Assembly: GCA_028023455.1 (NCBI GenBank)
Contig: JAQFVV010000072.1
Coordinates: 520,501-584,500 of the forward strand
Direction of reading: 5' to 3'
From: Epiperipatus broadwayi
Taxonomy: Eukaryota > Onychophora > Udeonychophora > Euonychophora > Peripatidae
Length of the DNA: 64,000 nucleotides
The translations under genes were made by a program, and so were the position numbers. Below are positions 11,693 to 24,150 of the stretch, piece after piece; the stretch's first letter is position 1; each line of letters starts with the position of its first letter. The notes below the pieces were generated by a model, which saw nothing but the letters and a program-made list of their open reading frames with translations, did not search any database and was not told the origin of the DNA.

Positions 11693-12135
11693 ACAGTGTC
11701 CCACTGAAAAGTTGATTGGCTATCTCTCCAAGCTGTCTGCAGTGCCATCTCTAAATCAATGCATGTGTTATGTCATAATATAGTTAAGGTATTAAGCACA
11801 AAAATTTTAAGGCCTAAACTATGTCTGGATCACAAGTGTGATGGTGCATTTTATATCTTCACTCCAAATCTTACAAAAGCACTTTAAAACATTCTTACAA
11901 TATATAGCTTCATTGCTATATTTGGTTTGAATCATTTCAAACATTTCAGTAGCAGTTTTGCCCAATTTAAAACAAAATTTAATATAATCAGGTGTGAAGA
12001 TACAAAACGCAATATCATATTTCAGGTCATAACTTATGATCCAGAGAGGCTAACCTTTAAAATTCTTATGGTGAATAACTAAACAATGTTGTTACATAAC
12101 ACATGTGGTTTGGAGAGAATAGTCTATATTTATTT
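11693..12135. mobile_element. Decayed inverted-repeat element
   Basis: The two halves are imperfect inverted repeats. TGCATGTGTTATGT on the left pairs with ACATAACACATGTGG on the right, and the AAGCACAAAAATTTTAAGGCC and TATCTTCACNCC blocks recur in reverse. The left part begins near CAGTGTCCCACTGAAAAGTTGA, cut here only approximately. It looks like an old MITE; the exact ends and any target duplication are lost. Confidence 0.45.
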
Positions 12136-13904
12136 TCTTTTATTAGGAGCAAACTTGTGTTAATTGCAAAACATCTATTAGTGTAAATACTGTTTATCTT
12201 TCAAATTATATACTTTTATAAATTCTCAATACTGTGATGTTCTGAAAATATAGTTATTCAAAGAAGACATACTTCAATACTCTTCAGTAGCTTCACAAAT
12301 GAGCAATACCACCTCCTAGACAAATTGGAATAATCCAGGGGAGCAGTAGTAGGTTGGGGTACAATTACTAGGTATTGAATAAAAATGGGGAGGGGGGAGT
12401 AGAGACAAAGAAAAAAAAATTTGGAAACCATTCATGAATGTTTTACGTGTTATATAATCTCAGAGCTAAAGATATAATAATTATTTTCTAAATAAACACA
12501 TAAAATACAAGTTTTAAACAATCAGTGGTCAAGTTCACCGATGGTCATAACAAGCAAATGTTGACAGGTGAATATGTTACAAGTTGTTGAAAAGCCAAAC
12601 ATGCATCTGCAGCAATAAATGCATGTAATAATTTTACAATATGATACTACAAGTATGCAATATAAATAAAATCTAACTAAGATTGATTCTGAATTGTGTA
12701 ATAAGTAATTACGAGTAATACAATAAGTATCTAAAAATTATAATTCATATTCAATACCTAAGATCTTTATGGATTATGGATCACATATAAAGCAAATTGC
12801 ATTATTGTTGATTCAACTAACACATGAATATTTTTATATATTTTCTCACATATTTACTATAATTTTGTGTGCGTTCTAATGCTTACTAATAATAATATCA
12901 ACACAGCCTTGTGTTGGTATAATACTATTTGAAATATATTGTCATATTTTTATTACAAAATTAATAGAGACAAAGATCTAAAATCGTAACAAATTGTTAA
13001 ACATTATCATTTAAATTATATTTATTGAATCACCTGTATTAATTGGTAAATAAGGCACTGTTAAAAATTGAAAAAATTATTTAAATAAGATAAACTAAAT
13101 TTATTTATCATATAGATTTTCAACAGCTTAACAAGAGATGGATCCACTAGTGACTTTATTAAGCCTGTCAATTTTGCCAATGTACCCTTACATTCAACAG
13201 CCATTAATTAAGTGTTTCATGATATGTGTTCATCCACATTGACAAACATCAATGATTGTTAAATTCCATTTATTAAGCATATGAATGCAATGATCATGGA
13301 TTATCATGAATCTGTTAATGGAAAAAGAATATTTGGAATGTCATAAGAATTCCATTTTCTATATTTATAATTCTTTGATTGTAAATTCTTAGTTAAGCAA
13401 CCAAAAAACGAATCATGATTTGAATCGAGTCTTAAGTGGTGAAACTATATCTTGAGTTATTGGCAAACCCAATCAGCTTAAGATTTTTGTAACTTTTCTG
13501 TGAGGAAATGTCTCTGCTGATATTTGATGCAGGAGTATGTGAAAGGATAGGAAGTCACTGCAAAAAACTAAATTAGTATACCAGTAATAGTTCTTATGCT
13601 AATATTTAAATGAGCATCCAAAAGTTTAGTGTGCAATCTTCTTTTTCTCTAAACAAATAGCCACTAGTAGAATATGCAAGTGCTTATCAAGGTAACCCAT
13701 AAAATACTTGCATCATAGCCCCAAGCAAGCTTTCCAAGATTATTTCTACAAATTAATTTTGGTATCTAACTTGGATAAAAGAATAAAACAACTTACATTA
13801 TGACCCAAGATTACTTCTACAAGATAGAGTAAGATTGTATTTCTTTCTATTATTAAAAAAGGTTATATCAGATAATAAGATAACTCTCTATCATTTAGAT
13901 ATAA
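12136..13904. other. Intron 3 sequence
   Basis: AT-rich DNA with no supported features. The last few hundred bases may contain the upstream remains of the Penelope-like element, but no reverse transcriptase core could be read there. Confidence 0.45.
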
Positions 13905-14710
13905 TTAAATATAAAGTTGATTAAGTCATATGAAAAAGGAAAATGTAGGATTGAAACATCAATTCATAAGAAAAATAATATAGATAATAAAATAACTAAT
14001 TGGCACTCAAATACGAGTATAAAATATAAAATAAATACAATACATTCCATAATTCATACAGCAGTAAATTATTGTTCAAGTAAAGAAGATTATATTAAAC
14101 AAATAGATTTAATAAAAGAAGAATTTATAAATAATGATTACCCAAATAAATTTAGAAATGATAATATTAGGTTAATAAAAAATAAGACAATTATATAAAT
14201 AATAATGAAGAAGGAAAAAGTAGTAATAACAATGTACGTAAAATTAATTATATAGGTATAAAGACAGGAAATAACTATGTAGTTAAGAATTTAAACAAAG
14301 TTATAGATAAAATTAGTAATAAAAAAAATTAATAATATAATAAAGGTTAGAATAATTAATAAAAAGAGAAAAAAATATGATTAGTATTTTAGAAAATAAG
14401 TATATTAGTGATTATAATAAAAATTCAGATAATGAAATAAATGGAATATATGAAATTAATTGTAAAAAGTATCAAATTAATAATATAAAAGAAAATTATG
14501 TAAGAGAAACAAAGAATTCAATATTTAGAAGACTATTACAATATAAATATGATAAAAATTCACCAAATAATTTACATACATTAGAAACAGGGCATGAGTT
14601 TGAAAAGGATTGTATAACAAAAATACAATTTACAAATAATAAAAGGGATAGAAAAATAAAAGCAGCTATTTATTTTATTAATATTAAGCCAGTATTATAT
14701 TAAGATTTGG
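13905..14710 (+). pseudogene. Penelope-like retroelement fragment with GIY-YIG remnant
   Basis: Two open stretches in order match the C-terminal half of Penelope-like elements. The first (13917-14198) has the post-catalytic reverse-transcriptase region: NWHSNTSIKYKINTIHSIIH, then CSSKEDY and NNDYPNKF, as in the family's 'shared YKxNTIHSLIHRAY ... NDYP' block. The second (14377-14703) resembles the GIY-YIG endonuclease: NGIYEINC, then NYVRET in the YIG position, an Arg in IFRRL, and LETGHEF. The region between them is broken by stops. The glutamate expected near the end of the nuclease is not evident. The reverse transcriptase catalytic core is missing, so this is a 5'-truncated, dead copy. 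It lies in ACADVL intron 3 on the opposite strand. Confidence 0.75.
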
Positions 14711-14789
14711 GTCTGAAAAAAATTTTGATATAAAGAAATATATTTAATTATATAAAAAATAGAAAGAGGGCGTTTCTAAAAGTATAACA

Positions 14790-16010
14790 TAGATGATATT
14801 AACACATTTAAATGATTAATTGAACAGATTGTATTCACTGTATTAAGAATAAGCTCCAATCCTTGAAATATATTTCCAATCTTTTCATATCTCTATAGAA
14901 ACTTTTCTACTGCATAAAAAGATATCTTTTGAGAAGTTAAAGCAATATCATCAGCATAAATAAATTTTCTATATTCTCTTTCAGGAAGATTAATGATGAA
15001 TATATTAAATAAATTAGATAACAGAACAGAAACTTGTAGTAGAATTTTGTATCTATTACAATTATCACATAGTGTCAGATGAATTTTTCTATTGGACAAC
15101 ATAATTATCAAGTAAATTAATGGTTTTCCTGCAGCTAAGAATTTTGAAAGCTTTTAGAAGATTATTTTATCAACAGAATCATAAGCTGAGTTTAGATCAA
15201 TAAAGGTAGCACCAATTTTTAATTTATTTTGAAAACTTTTTTCGATGTTAATTGTTAAAAAATAAAACTTGTTCACAACAGTTTAGTTCTGTTTTAAAAC
15301 CAGTCTGCTCTACAAATAAATAGCACTCAATTATTGGCAAAATTCTTATTTTTCCAATTCTTTTAAAAAAAAATTATGAGGACATAATAATGATATTGGA
15401 CAATAATTTTTTGAATAATAGCTGGGTTTATTTATTTTTAAGACTACTGTAGTTTTAAGACTGAATAGTTTTGACAACCATGCTTGGTTTTATATGTTAA
15501 ATTTTTTAGAAACTCTGAAAGTATATTATATGCTTCTGGAACCTTTCCTGATTCAAAACAATCAAAGGCAACTTCAAATTCCCCAATATCTATGGGTTTT
15601 ACCATATTGATATTACTAGAACATTGTAAAAAGAACCTTGCAATTTTGCTCTAATGAAGTTTTTTTTCTCATTCTATCAATCTTAAATTTAGAAATCTGA
15701 TAAATAAGATTAGCAACCTGATTAGTAGTGACAGTAGTTATTCTTTTAGAGGTACTTTTACATTCATTGCACTTTCATAAGTGATCAGGTCGGCTATAAC
15801 AAGCAATTCTGGTTTTGTCTCAACCTGGAATACATTGCTTTTAATATCCACAAAAAATAGACTCCGTGAGAACTGTTATTATAAGTTTGTTAAACCTATC
15901 TGACAAGAAAAACTGAAGAGGTTCTATTAATATTCTGTTTAAGAAATCCAAAACATTGTCTCCTGCAAGATTTCCTTAAATTCTATCTTGGATCGAAATA
16001 ACTTTCAACT
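14790..16010 (-). pseudogene. Jockey/CR1-like LINE reverse transcriptase fragment
   Basis: On the minus strand, in broken frames, the order of motifs is that of a non-LTR reverse transcriptase. GATFIDLNSAYDSV, containing the first catalytic Asp, is encoded around 15170-15225. A stretch equivalent to LxxxMLSNR lies near 15080-15110. A degenerate form of the usual QGSVLxPLLFN follows (VSVLLSNLFNIFI), then KFIYADDIALT with the YADD catalytic box around 14945-14965. Further upstream text near 15540-15600 also fits. At least three frame changes and several stops show that it is dead. The exact clade between jockey and CR1 cannot be settled by eye. Confidence 0.7.
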
Positions 16011-16890
16011 ACAGAAATGTGGATTCCAAAAGTCATTAGACATAATTTATATTAGCTAGATGGAAAGGGGGGGTGATGTAATAACAATAGTTCAGCAGAT
16101 AATGGTGAACCATTTTTTACCAAAACAAACCAAAAATCCAAAATTTTTTTTTGTTCACCAACTTCTTGAATGAAATGGTTCTCCGTGCTTGACATCGTAA
16201 AGTAAGTGCACGTTGATTAAATCCACCCAGTCTAAAAGTTGATAATCTACTTAATTCTGATTTACGTATCTTCAATATTTATTATGATAATGGAAATCTT
16301 TTAAAAATACAGGTGTAAAAAAATCTGCAAGGAGGACAATGCCAATTTGTATTAGAGGTTGCAAATACTGGCCATATAAAACTTATCTATCTGACTGACA
16401 GTTGCAAAAACATTTGAGCTACCTTCAATAGAAATTGTTTGCTTTACAAGATAGTTTGAAACAAAATAGCCATATCATGTTTAGAATGAATTCTATCAAT
16501 AATCAATATAAATCTAGAAATGTTTAAAAAGATATGCATTATTAGAAGAATGATAGATAAGCTGGAGTACAACTGAATTTTAATAGCACCCTGATGAATT
16601 TTTTTTAATTTATTACTTCTTGTCAAATTTAGTTTGAAATCTGCAAATTTAATATCAAATACATATATCTAGAGCACAACAAAAAACAAATCCCAGTGTA
16701 TTAGTTTCGTTAGTATTTTAGTCTATATCTTTTGCTGTCATATTCAAAAACCATTATATACCTAATATGATGGATGCTATTCTAATAACAGAATGTTACT
16801 TTTTCAATTATATAAATTGTAATATTTCTTGATAATTTTATATTTCCTATAACGATAAACATATAAGTTTACTTTTTTAAAAGCAATATC
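16011..16890. other. Intron 3 sequence
   Basis: No convincing coding remnant was recognised. The upstream part of the LINE on the minus strand could extend into it, but similarity is lost. Confidence 0.4.
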
Positions 16891-18515
16891 ATGGCTGAAC
16901 CAAAGAATAAATGTAGACAATATAATAATCAATATCTGGATTATGGTTTAATGTAGTCGTCTCCAAATAATATATTGCCGATGAGTCTGATTTGCCAAAA
17001 AGTTCTATCAAATAAAGTTATGAAGCCTTTAAAATTAAAAGAATGTTTGACTAAGAAGTTTGTACTGATAAGAAAGATAGGGATTTAGTTTACTTAAATT
17101 TTGAAACAGCTGACTTTGGCATAACTTTTTAATAATATCCAAAAAAGATCAGGATGGTGTATGTGTTTCTTATAACATTTTGTTAATGATTATTAAATCA
17201 GAAAAATACATAACTATTGATGAAAAACTAATTCTATCAGCTATAAGATAATACCAATTATGCTAACGCAAGCCAGCATACAATATTAACAGAAAAGAAA
17301 CAGCAATAATACAGTGCAAAGAATTGATGAATTAGTTCAAGATGTTGAAGAAACTCATTATATGAGTATTAAAGCATTACTAGTAAATAAAGCCTTACTT
17401 TTAACATACATGCAATTCCTAAAAAAAGATTAAAAAATTGCCAAGAATTATGAACTGATATTACAGGAGAATTGATATTTCATACATTGGAAGGTTTTTT
17501 TTAAAAAAAAAAACGAAATTTCTCTGAGTAATATCTTGTCAATAAAAAGTAATGGTCCTCCAATGATGACAGATTCCCAGAGATTTTCATGAGTATTTAA
17601 AAAAAGCAGTTTCGAATGTATTTGATATATACTGTGTCATTCATCATTATTTAGTTGCCAAAAATTAGAGTGAGTGCCTAAGAAGATGATTACATTATGT
17701 CATTAAAGTAATGAACAACTCTGAAAACTTTCATTGAATAAACTTTGTATTGATAAAATAAAGAATTCAATTGCTTGCTATTTTATATGGAAGTTTATTA
17801 ATTGTTCAAATTCGTTTTATAAACTGTTTGACTCAGTACTAGAATTCCAAGAAAACAAAGATAATGCTTTACAAGTCAAAGTGATTGATTCCAAAAATGA
17901 CATAGCTTATTTCAGTCTGGTTTAATAAATTTAATGAAACAAATCTACACTTTCAAATCAATAAGTTGAATTCAGTCAAACCCAAATTGTTTACTTTTGT
18001 ATTTGTGGCTAAAGCTTTTCGGTAATAACGAAATCTACGATAAAAAATTCAGCCAATTTCAATGTTTATCAGCAATAGAAAAACATGCTGAAGACTTGCT
18101 TAACTAATGTCAGCACTTGGAGGATCTCCATTCTAAACTTTATTCAATGATTTGAAAACATTCTTAAAATGAACATAAAAGATTGAATTGTGGATCCTTT
18201 TTCAAATACAGAAAAATCTTCAAAAATTATAAGAACTAATAGAAGAAACAACAAACGAGAAATTTAAATTAAAATTCAAAGACAACTTGCCGACAGTTCT
18301 GGCAGCAAAAACAGATACCTACACTTTTCTGTGGAGTAAGAACTATAGAACAAAAGTCTTTAATTGCATTTACTTTATTATATTTAATGGTACATGGGTT
18401 CAGTGCAGTCACCAATCTGTTAATTAAAAAAAAAAGAAACCCACTGTAAATAATTAATCGAGGTAACATAAGAATGGCTGCTAATAAAAATAGAGCCAAC
18501 GACTAATAAATTGAT
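16891..18515 (+). pseudogene. Decayed hAT (ZBED-type) transposase
   Basis: Across three frames the text follows hAT transposases of the ZBED5/SCAND3-like group. The N-terminal part QYNNQYLDYG begins near 16918, with a zinc-finger-like region after it. ELVQDVEET follows near 17330, then LFDSVLEFQENKD near 17826, NDIAYFS, AEDLLN near 18090, and the C-terminal dimerisation region GFSAVTNLLIKKK near 18395-18430 with IEP at the end. Stops and frameshifts are frequent, so it is an old pseudogene. These transposases normally cut and paste with 8-bp target duplications. I could not place the terminal repeats. A minus-strand frame at 18269-18499 is only a shadow of this coding region. Confidence 0.75.
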
Positions 18516-19482
18516 AATAGCGCATCAGATTCTCCTTTTCATTAGGATTATTTTTTTATGTTATTTATAATTTCTATTTTAATATTATCCTTTGTTATCT
18601 TAATTTTCTGTGTGAAATGTGAATGTTACTACGATTGATTTTAAAAATAATTTTACAATTTCATGCTTCAATGCGTTTTATTTACAACTAACATTTTTCT
18701 TAGATATTACTGCACCTGTGTTCATTTAAAGTAGTTTCATTTTTCAAGTGAGCACTGAGTAATTTTTTTTATGAAAATGGGGCAGTAGTTCAAATAAGTT
18801 TGAGAACCTTTCCTTTACAGCAATAAAAGCTTGTAACTTTTCAAGTTATGCAAAATCTTGTGAAATTAAAAATGATACATATTCTTAAATATATCAAACC
18901 TGATTTCTTCCTTTTGAAAAGAATTAAGAAAGCCCAACTTGATTTTACTTTAATATTTATTTATTTATTTGTCTATAGTCAATTTTAATTGCTAATTTTA
19001 TTATTATAAAGATAACATAATGTTTTTCTTTTGTTTTTTAATATATATATATATGTAATTTTAAATATCAGAATTTATAAAGTGGCTCTAAATATTAGAT
19101 ACTATAATAATATATATTTAACAAAAAACATAATAAAAAACTTATAATTTACATATAATTGACTCTATTAGATATATATGCATAAGAAATGCTTGTGTAT
19201 GTATTTACATAATAGCTATTATATAGTACATCTATGCAAGTGTGGATATATGTACTATATATGTTTACATTATATAATAAAAGTATATACTTATTAAAAT
19301 GTATATATTTGTTATATATTGTGTGTGTATAGACAGTTATATGTATTCTAATGTGTTTACATGCATTTATATAATAGTTACTATATATCTATGCATACAT
19401 ATATATTTTGTACATAACGTTATAAATATGTAAGCATGATGCTAATAAGAATACATATTTGTTTAGGATTTGTTTATTTTAC
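18516..19482. other. Intron 3 sequence rich in TA/TATGTA runs
   Basis: AT-rich DNA with several TATATA and TATGTA-like low-complexity tracts at 19040-19430. No gene or RNA is seen. Confidence 0.5.
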
Positions 19483-19555
19483 CTTCAGGAAAAGGAAAAA
19501 CCTGTTCAGCTTGAAATATCCCTCGGAAAATATTCATAGCAAAAGATTTTGATTC
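19483..19555 (-). CDS. ACADVL: ACADVL exon 3
   Basis: A 73-bp exon: 24 codons beginning ESKSFAMNIFRG and ending QVFPFPE, plus the first base of a valine codon. ESKSFxxxxFxG followed by QVFPxP marks the start of the mature VLCAD polypeptide in animals. The minus-strand acceptor is TTTTGAAG and the donor GAAG|GTAAAA. The phase (+1) fits exon 4. Exon 2 is only 264 bp upstream. Confidence 0.93.
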
Positions 19556-19819
19556 CTTCAAAACAGAAAAAGACATATTACAAATATATCCATACATATA
19601 ACAATGTTCAATACAATCATTTAAATGATAATGTTATTATAGTAAATGATCCGCACTGCCATTTAGTACTTCACAGTATGATAGTAAAAAAATGTTATTA
19701 TCGTATTGTCAAGTACCAAGTGGGAGGATGTATTTACTACTTAAATGACTGTACCGAACATTATATATATATATTCATGTTGTGATTTATCATATAAATA
19801 AAAAACGTAATATCATTAC

Positions 19820-19877
19820 CAATTGTTTTTGGTCATCAGACCTCTGAGCTTCTGGTTTTGCTGCCGTTGCCAATAAT
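19820..19877 (-). CDS. ACADVL: ACADVL exon 2
   Basis: A 58-bp exon: one base completing an arginine codon, then 19 codons, LLATAAKPEAQ...QKQL. It covers the end of the mitochondrial presequence and the variable linker before the conserved ESKSF stretch. The minus-strand acceptor is AATTATAG and the donor TTG|GTAATG. The split codon AG|A matches exon 1 exactly. Conservation here is low in the family, so support comes mainly from phase, splice sites and position. Confidence 0.85.
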
Positions 19878-20047
19878 CTATAATTAAAAATAAATAAATA
19901 AGGTTAATATTTAAAACCATATATAAAAAATTTTGAAAATTGAATATGTTTATAATAATAAAAATTGCACACATGACAAAGAATACATATTAAAGAGCAG
20001 CAAAATACAGTGTAAAATTAGGATTAATATGATTTCAACCTTTTATT

Positions 20048-21041
20048 AATACAGCTATAACTGCAAATCAGATTTCAAATGAAGGATGATTTCAAGAAAT
20101 GGAAGAATTATCTAATATTAAATAAAATGTTGGACTTTGTGATGTTATATAAAAGACAAAGATAGAACAGATTTGAAAAGTGGTCATATAAAAATAAAAA
20201 TAAAAGGACAACATTATGGAGATTGATAATATATTATAGAAGATATTAAATGCAGGAAATTCAGGTTTATGAATCAATTAGAGAATTTATATTTAGAGGA
20301 ACAGAATGCTTATAAAGAATGGATCAAATAACACTTTAAAACTATCGTGAAATATTTAATGCTAGAATCAGAAACTATTAAAAAATAGAAAGTGCTGTAA
20401 TTTGGGGGAAATGACAGAAATGTGAGAGGAAATAACTTGTGATATTGGGGGAAGGGGGTGTAATCTGTATATTATGGATTCTTTTTTATAAAAAAAAATC
20501 TAAAGCAAAAAGGGATATGAAAACAAGCATCCAAATAAAGATACAGCAGAATTGGATTATATTTTGACTAATAAAAAAACATATAATTCAAAACTGTAAT
20601 GTACTTAAAATAGATACAACACAAGAATTAATAATCCATTAGTGAAATATAAGATAAACATTAGTGTAAAGCTAGAAAGATAAAAGCTATTAAGAAAGAT
20701 AGTATTAAAAGTTGATATTTGTAATCTTCAGAAAAATTCCAACAAATTTAAGCTAAAAATGGTGACGGATCAGACATAAGAAAAATTCAATAAAAAGATA
20801 ACTAATCTTTACTAAGGACATCTAACCAAATAACTTGGTATTAAAAAAATAATTAATCAATAAACTTTTAATCAGCATAAACCATTTATATGAAGAAAAG
20901 TTTATGAAAATATTTTTAAATGATTTATTTAAAGAAGTCAAAAATATCTAGAAATCAATAAAATTGTAGAAAAAGAAATTCTCAATAATATAAATAAATA
21001 CAAGTATGAATTAATACAGAAAACTATAGAAAAAAATACAT
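20048..21041 (+). pseudogene. Old RTE retrotransposon, 5' half (endonuclease)
   Basis: The sequence is alignable by eye with the younger RTE copies at 35118 and 61379, though heavily mutated. It begins at a stretch equivalent to YNCR in the apurinic-like endonuclease. It then passes TGGACTTTGTGA (equivalent of GLCE), AATTCAGGTTTATG, and GCAGAATTGGATTATATTTT (the AELDYIL stretch). It stops abruptly in the linker before the reverse transcriptase, at about 21041. The matching continuation resumes at 27617, so the copy appears to have been split by a later insertion. Confidence 0.8.
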
Positions 21042-23994
21042 TGTACCCTCATTTTCCGGAAATATAATAATAATAAAATAAGACTAGCTCTGTTAAAATG
21101 ATTATGCTCGGCTAAAATACATATAATCACTAATACAGATATCCTATGATACTGTCTACTATTAAACTAGCTTTAACTAATTAAGAAATAGTAAATGTTT
21201 CGGTTTATGAAAAATTACATAAATAAAATATTAATAAAGCATGAGACAATGAAGTGAAGTACAGGAAGTAAAGAATTACATTGAGCCAATATCCCACAGG
21301 ATACCACCTCAATGGGATAAGAATACTACCCCCCCCTATTATTTCAAATAATAATAAACTCATAGCATTCTTACGACTTTAAAATAATAATTAATTTAAT
21401 ATAATGCTAATAAATAAACTCTAATCTCTTTATTAAAATAATATAATTATAATTATCTCAGGTTCTTTAAACTAATTCTTTTCAACTTATAATCTTCTAT
21501 AGCTAAGTCTGATAAGAGATTTTGTATCATTCTCAACTACCCCTAACTAATAATAATAAATAATAATAATCTTCGATGAATAATTATCAACCTTATCTAC
21601 TTTTCAATGTTATGGTAACTATCAATAATAATAACAATAAATAATATAGTATAATCTTTTAGCTTTCATGTGGCATCTTAAATAGAATGTGTAATATAAT
21701 CTGATAATCTGAAAATATGTGGCAACGAATAACGTTAATAAATTATATAATTAATTATGACCATAATGATAATAATAATATAAAATGAAATTTCTCAAAT
21801 GAATTATATTATAATTTATATTATATTCTGAAGCATTGTAATTTCTTAAGTAAATAATTATATTCGTACTGTGCAAGTATTATGTTTGGTTTAATATTTG
21901 GTGATCATGTATTAGTAATGTGAATAATCAATACAACACAAAGTTTTATAAAACAAGTTTAACAAAATTTATTATAAAAAAACTATATACAATATTTACA
22001 GTTACATCTTAGATAAATTACATACTTCCTCAGAAAATAAAATAATAAAAATCAGTAAGTAAATAAGCCTTTACTCCAACTTCTAACTTTGCATATTTCT
22101 TTACAATAATACTATTAATTATGAAAACAATTATAGTTGAATATAATATCCATTAATTGACATGTATTAAAAAAATGTTTTCCGTAAGTATACACAAAAA
22201 ATATGAAATTATAAACTACCAAAGTAACATTTATTTTAATATATGTTCATAGATTTTGTAATAAATTAAACAAACTTCTATTATGACAGTGCTGATATTA
22301 TTCAAAATATTTATCTTGGTTCGTTAATTAATAAATGGACTTAAATAAAATAATATAATTGACATACTTTTATATACCTTGCTTGGCATTACTCCAATAA
22401 AAATCTCTGTGTGTGTTTTATGAGTGTTCTAAACATAAAATAATATTCACAAAATATAAGTACTCATTCTATTTTATGTCGTTTCTTTTGGATGTTCTAT
22501 TCCTTAAAAATATGCATTACCATGTATAATCAACATATTCAAAATTATTCAAAATCTCATGAATAATTTATTATCACATATTTTTTTAAAAATAATTTAA
22601 TAAAATACGGAAATATCTATGATTCTTTATCCTTATAGTTTAGTATACTTCCAATCTCATTTGTATTTGACTTCAACATAAATCAAAGCAAGAAAAACCT
22701 ATCCTATCCTCTTTCAAAAATAACAATTCTACAATTCCCAATATTATTTACTATTTTCCTTCATAAATACAGTTCTGTATGATGCAATAACTTTTGAAAT
22801 TACGATAGCGATGTGATGCGTAGGCATGAAGAACTAACTAAAGTATCAACTCAATAGTATAAAAATATAGGATAATCTACATGGCAACAGTGCATACGAA
22901 GAGGCATGATTTCTCTGTCTAATGACCTCCAATATAAAATAATGTCCAAGCTATTTATTCAGCTCCTTCGAACATTAAAATACTCAATACTAAGAAAGAC
23001 ACTGCCCATGGAAAATATACAAGTTACATGGCTATGTTATCTGTACCTGCATAAACTATTAAGACAATAATATAAATTACTTTCTATTCCCCATAAATCC
23101 TACATACAAGCATCCCATTGGTTTCTCTTCCTAATCCCAAGATGACTACCACTTAAAAATTTCATAATAGATTTATCAATCTACATCGCAAAATTATCAA
23201 ACATTATTCTAAAACAATAAATAAGATTCACGTATGATTTTGATAATCTAAAACTACTAAACAAGAAAAGGTTTATTCACTTTCAAAATTCAGCAATAGA
23301 AATACAAATGATTTTGTATCAAGGTATTAAATCAATACTTTAAAACATTTTAAAATAATAGGGTTCCTCCACTAAAGAATCATATAAAATATATGTATCA
23401 TTAAATCATATTACATTAGTAATATAAAAGAAAAGTATGCATATCTTTTTTTTTAAAAAAAAAAAAAGAAATCTAGCTAATATTTCTAGAATAATAATAA
23501 TAAGTTTTATGTGTATTTAATGCACGCACACATACTCATACGTTCATGTGATAAGGTAATACTATAAAAAATATTCCAAGCAATCTAAAAAAAATATATA
23601 CATCATGTAAAAATTAGTATATTTTACAAATTTACCCACAGTGACAAATTGCTAGTTGGTCACTGTTAGATGTTTTCTGGTCCATATTTCATAAAAGAAA
23701 CATATTAAATAATAATATCATTTACTCAGCAAGAACTATCATACTTAGTAAAATATTTATAAAAAACTTTACAAAGAATTAAATGCTCCTTACAATAATA
23801 ATTAATAATAATAATAATGATTAATCGATTTTATATGTAATTTCCTGCCTAACAATAATAAAAAAAAAAAACTTAATACTATTATTAGTAAGCAAAAAGA
23901 TAATTAAGACTATATTTACGAAAAACTCCAATCCACTTTTTTAAAAAAAATGTTCTTTTCTTTCTCCTAATATTTCGTCATTAGAAGTCCTTCA

Positions 23995-24150
23995 TAAAAG
24001 TTTTTTTCTTTCTTCTCCCAAAAACGTTTGTTAAAATAACTACTGTCCAACGCTTTAGAACAAAAACTTTTCTCCTCCCCGGGGCAGTTGCTAAGATAAC
24101 CATTGTCTAACACTTGAGACCCAAAAAAACCCTTTTTTTTTTCCTCGACG
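23995..24150. repeat. Degenerate tandem repeat, unit about 64 bp
   Basis: Two and a fraction units share TTTTCTNCTCCC, then a GTTGNTAANATAAC core and ACTGTCCAACNCTT-like text. A minus-strand open frame of 82 codons (23967-24215) spans it. I regard that frame as a by-product of the repeat. Confidence 0.45.

Noticed and set aside
22370-22440. Candidate ACADVL first exon closer to exon 2 (minus strand, ATGTTTAGAACACTC start with a GCAAG|GTATAT donor)
   Set aside because: In the phase needed for exon 2 the frame contains a TAA before the donor; the 46.0 kb exon fits phase and has a consensus donor.
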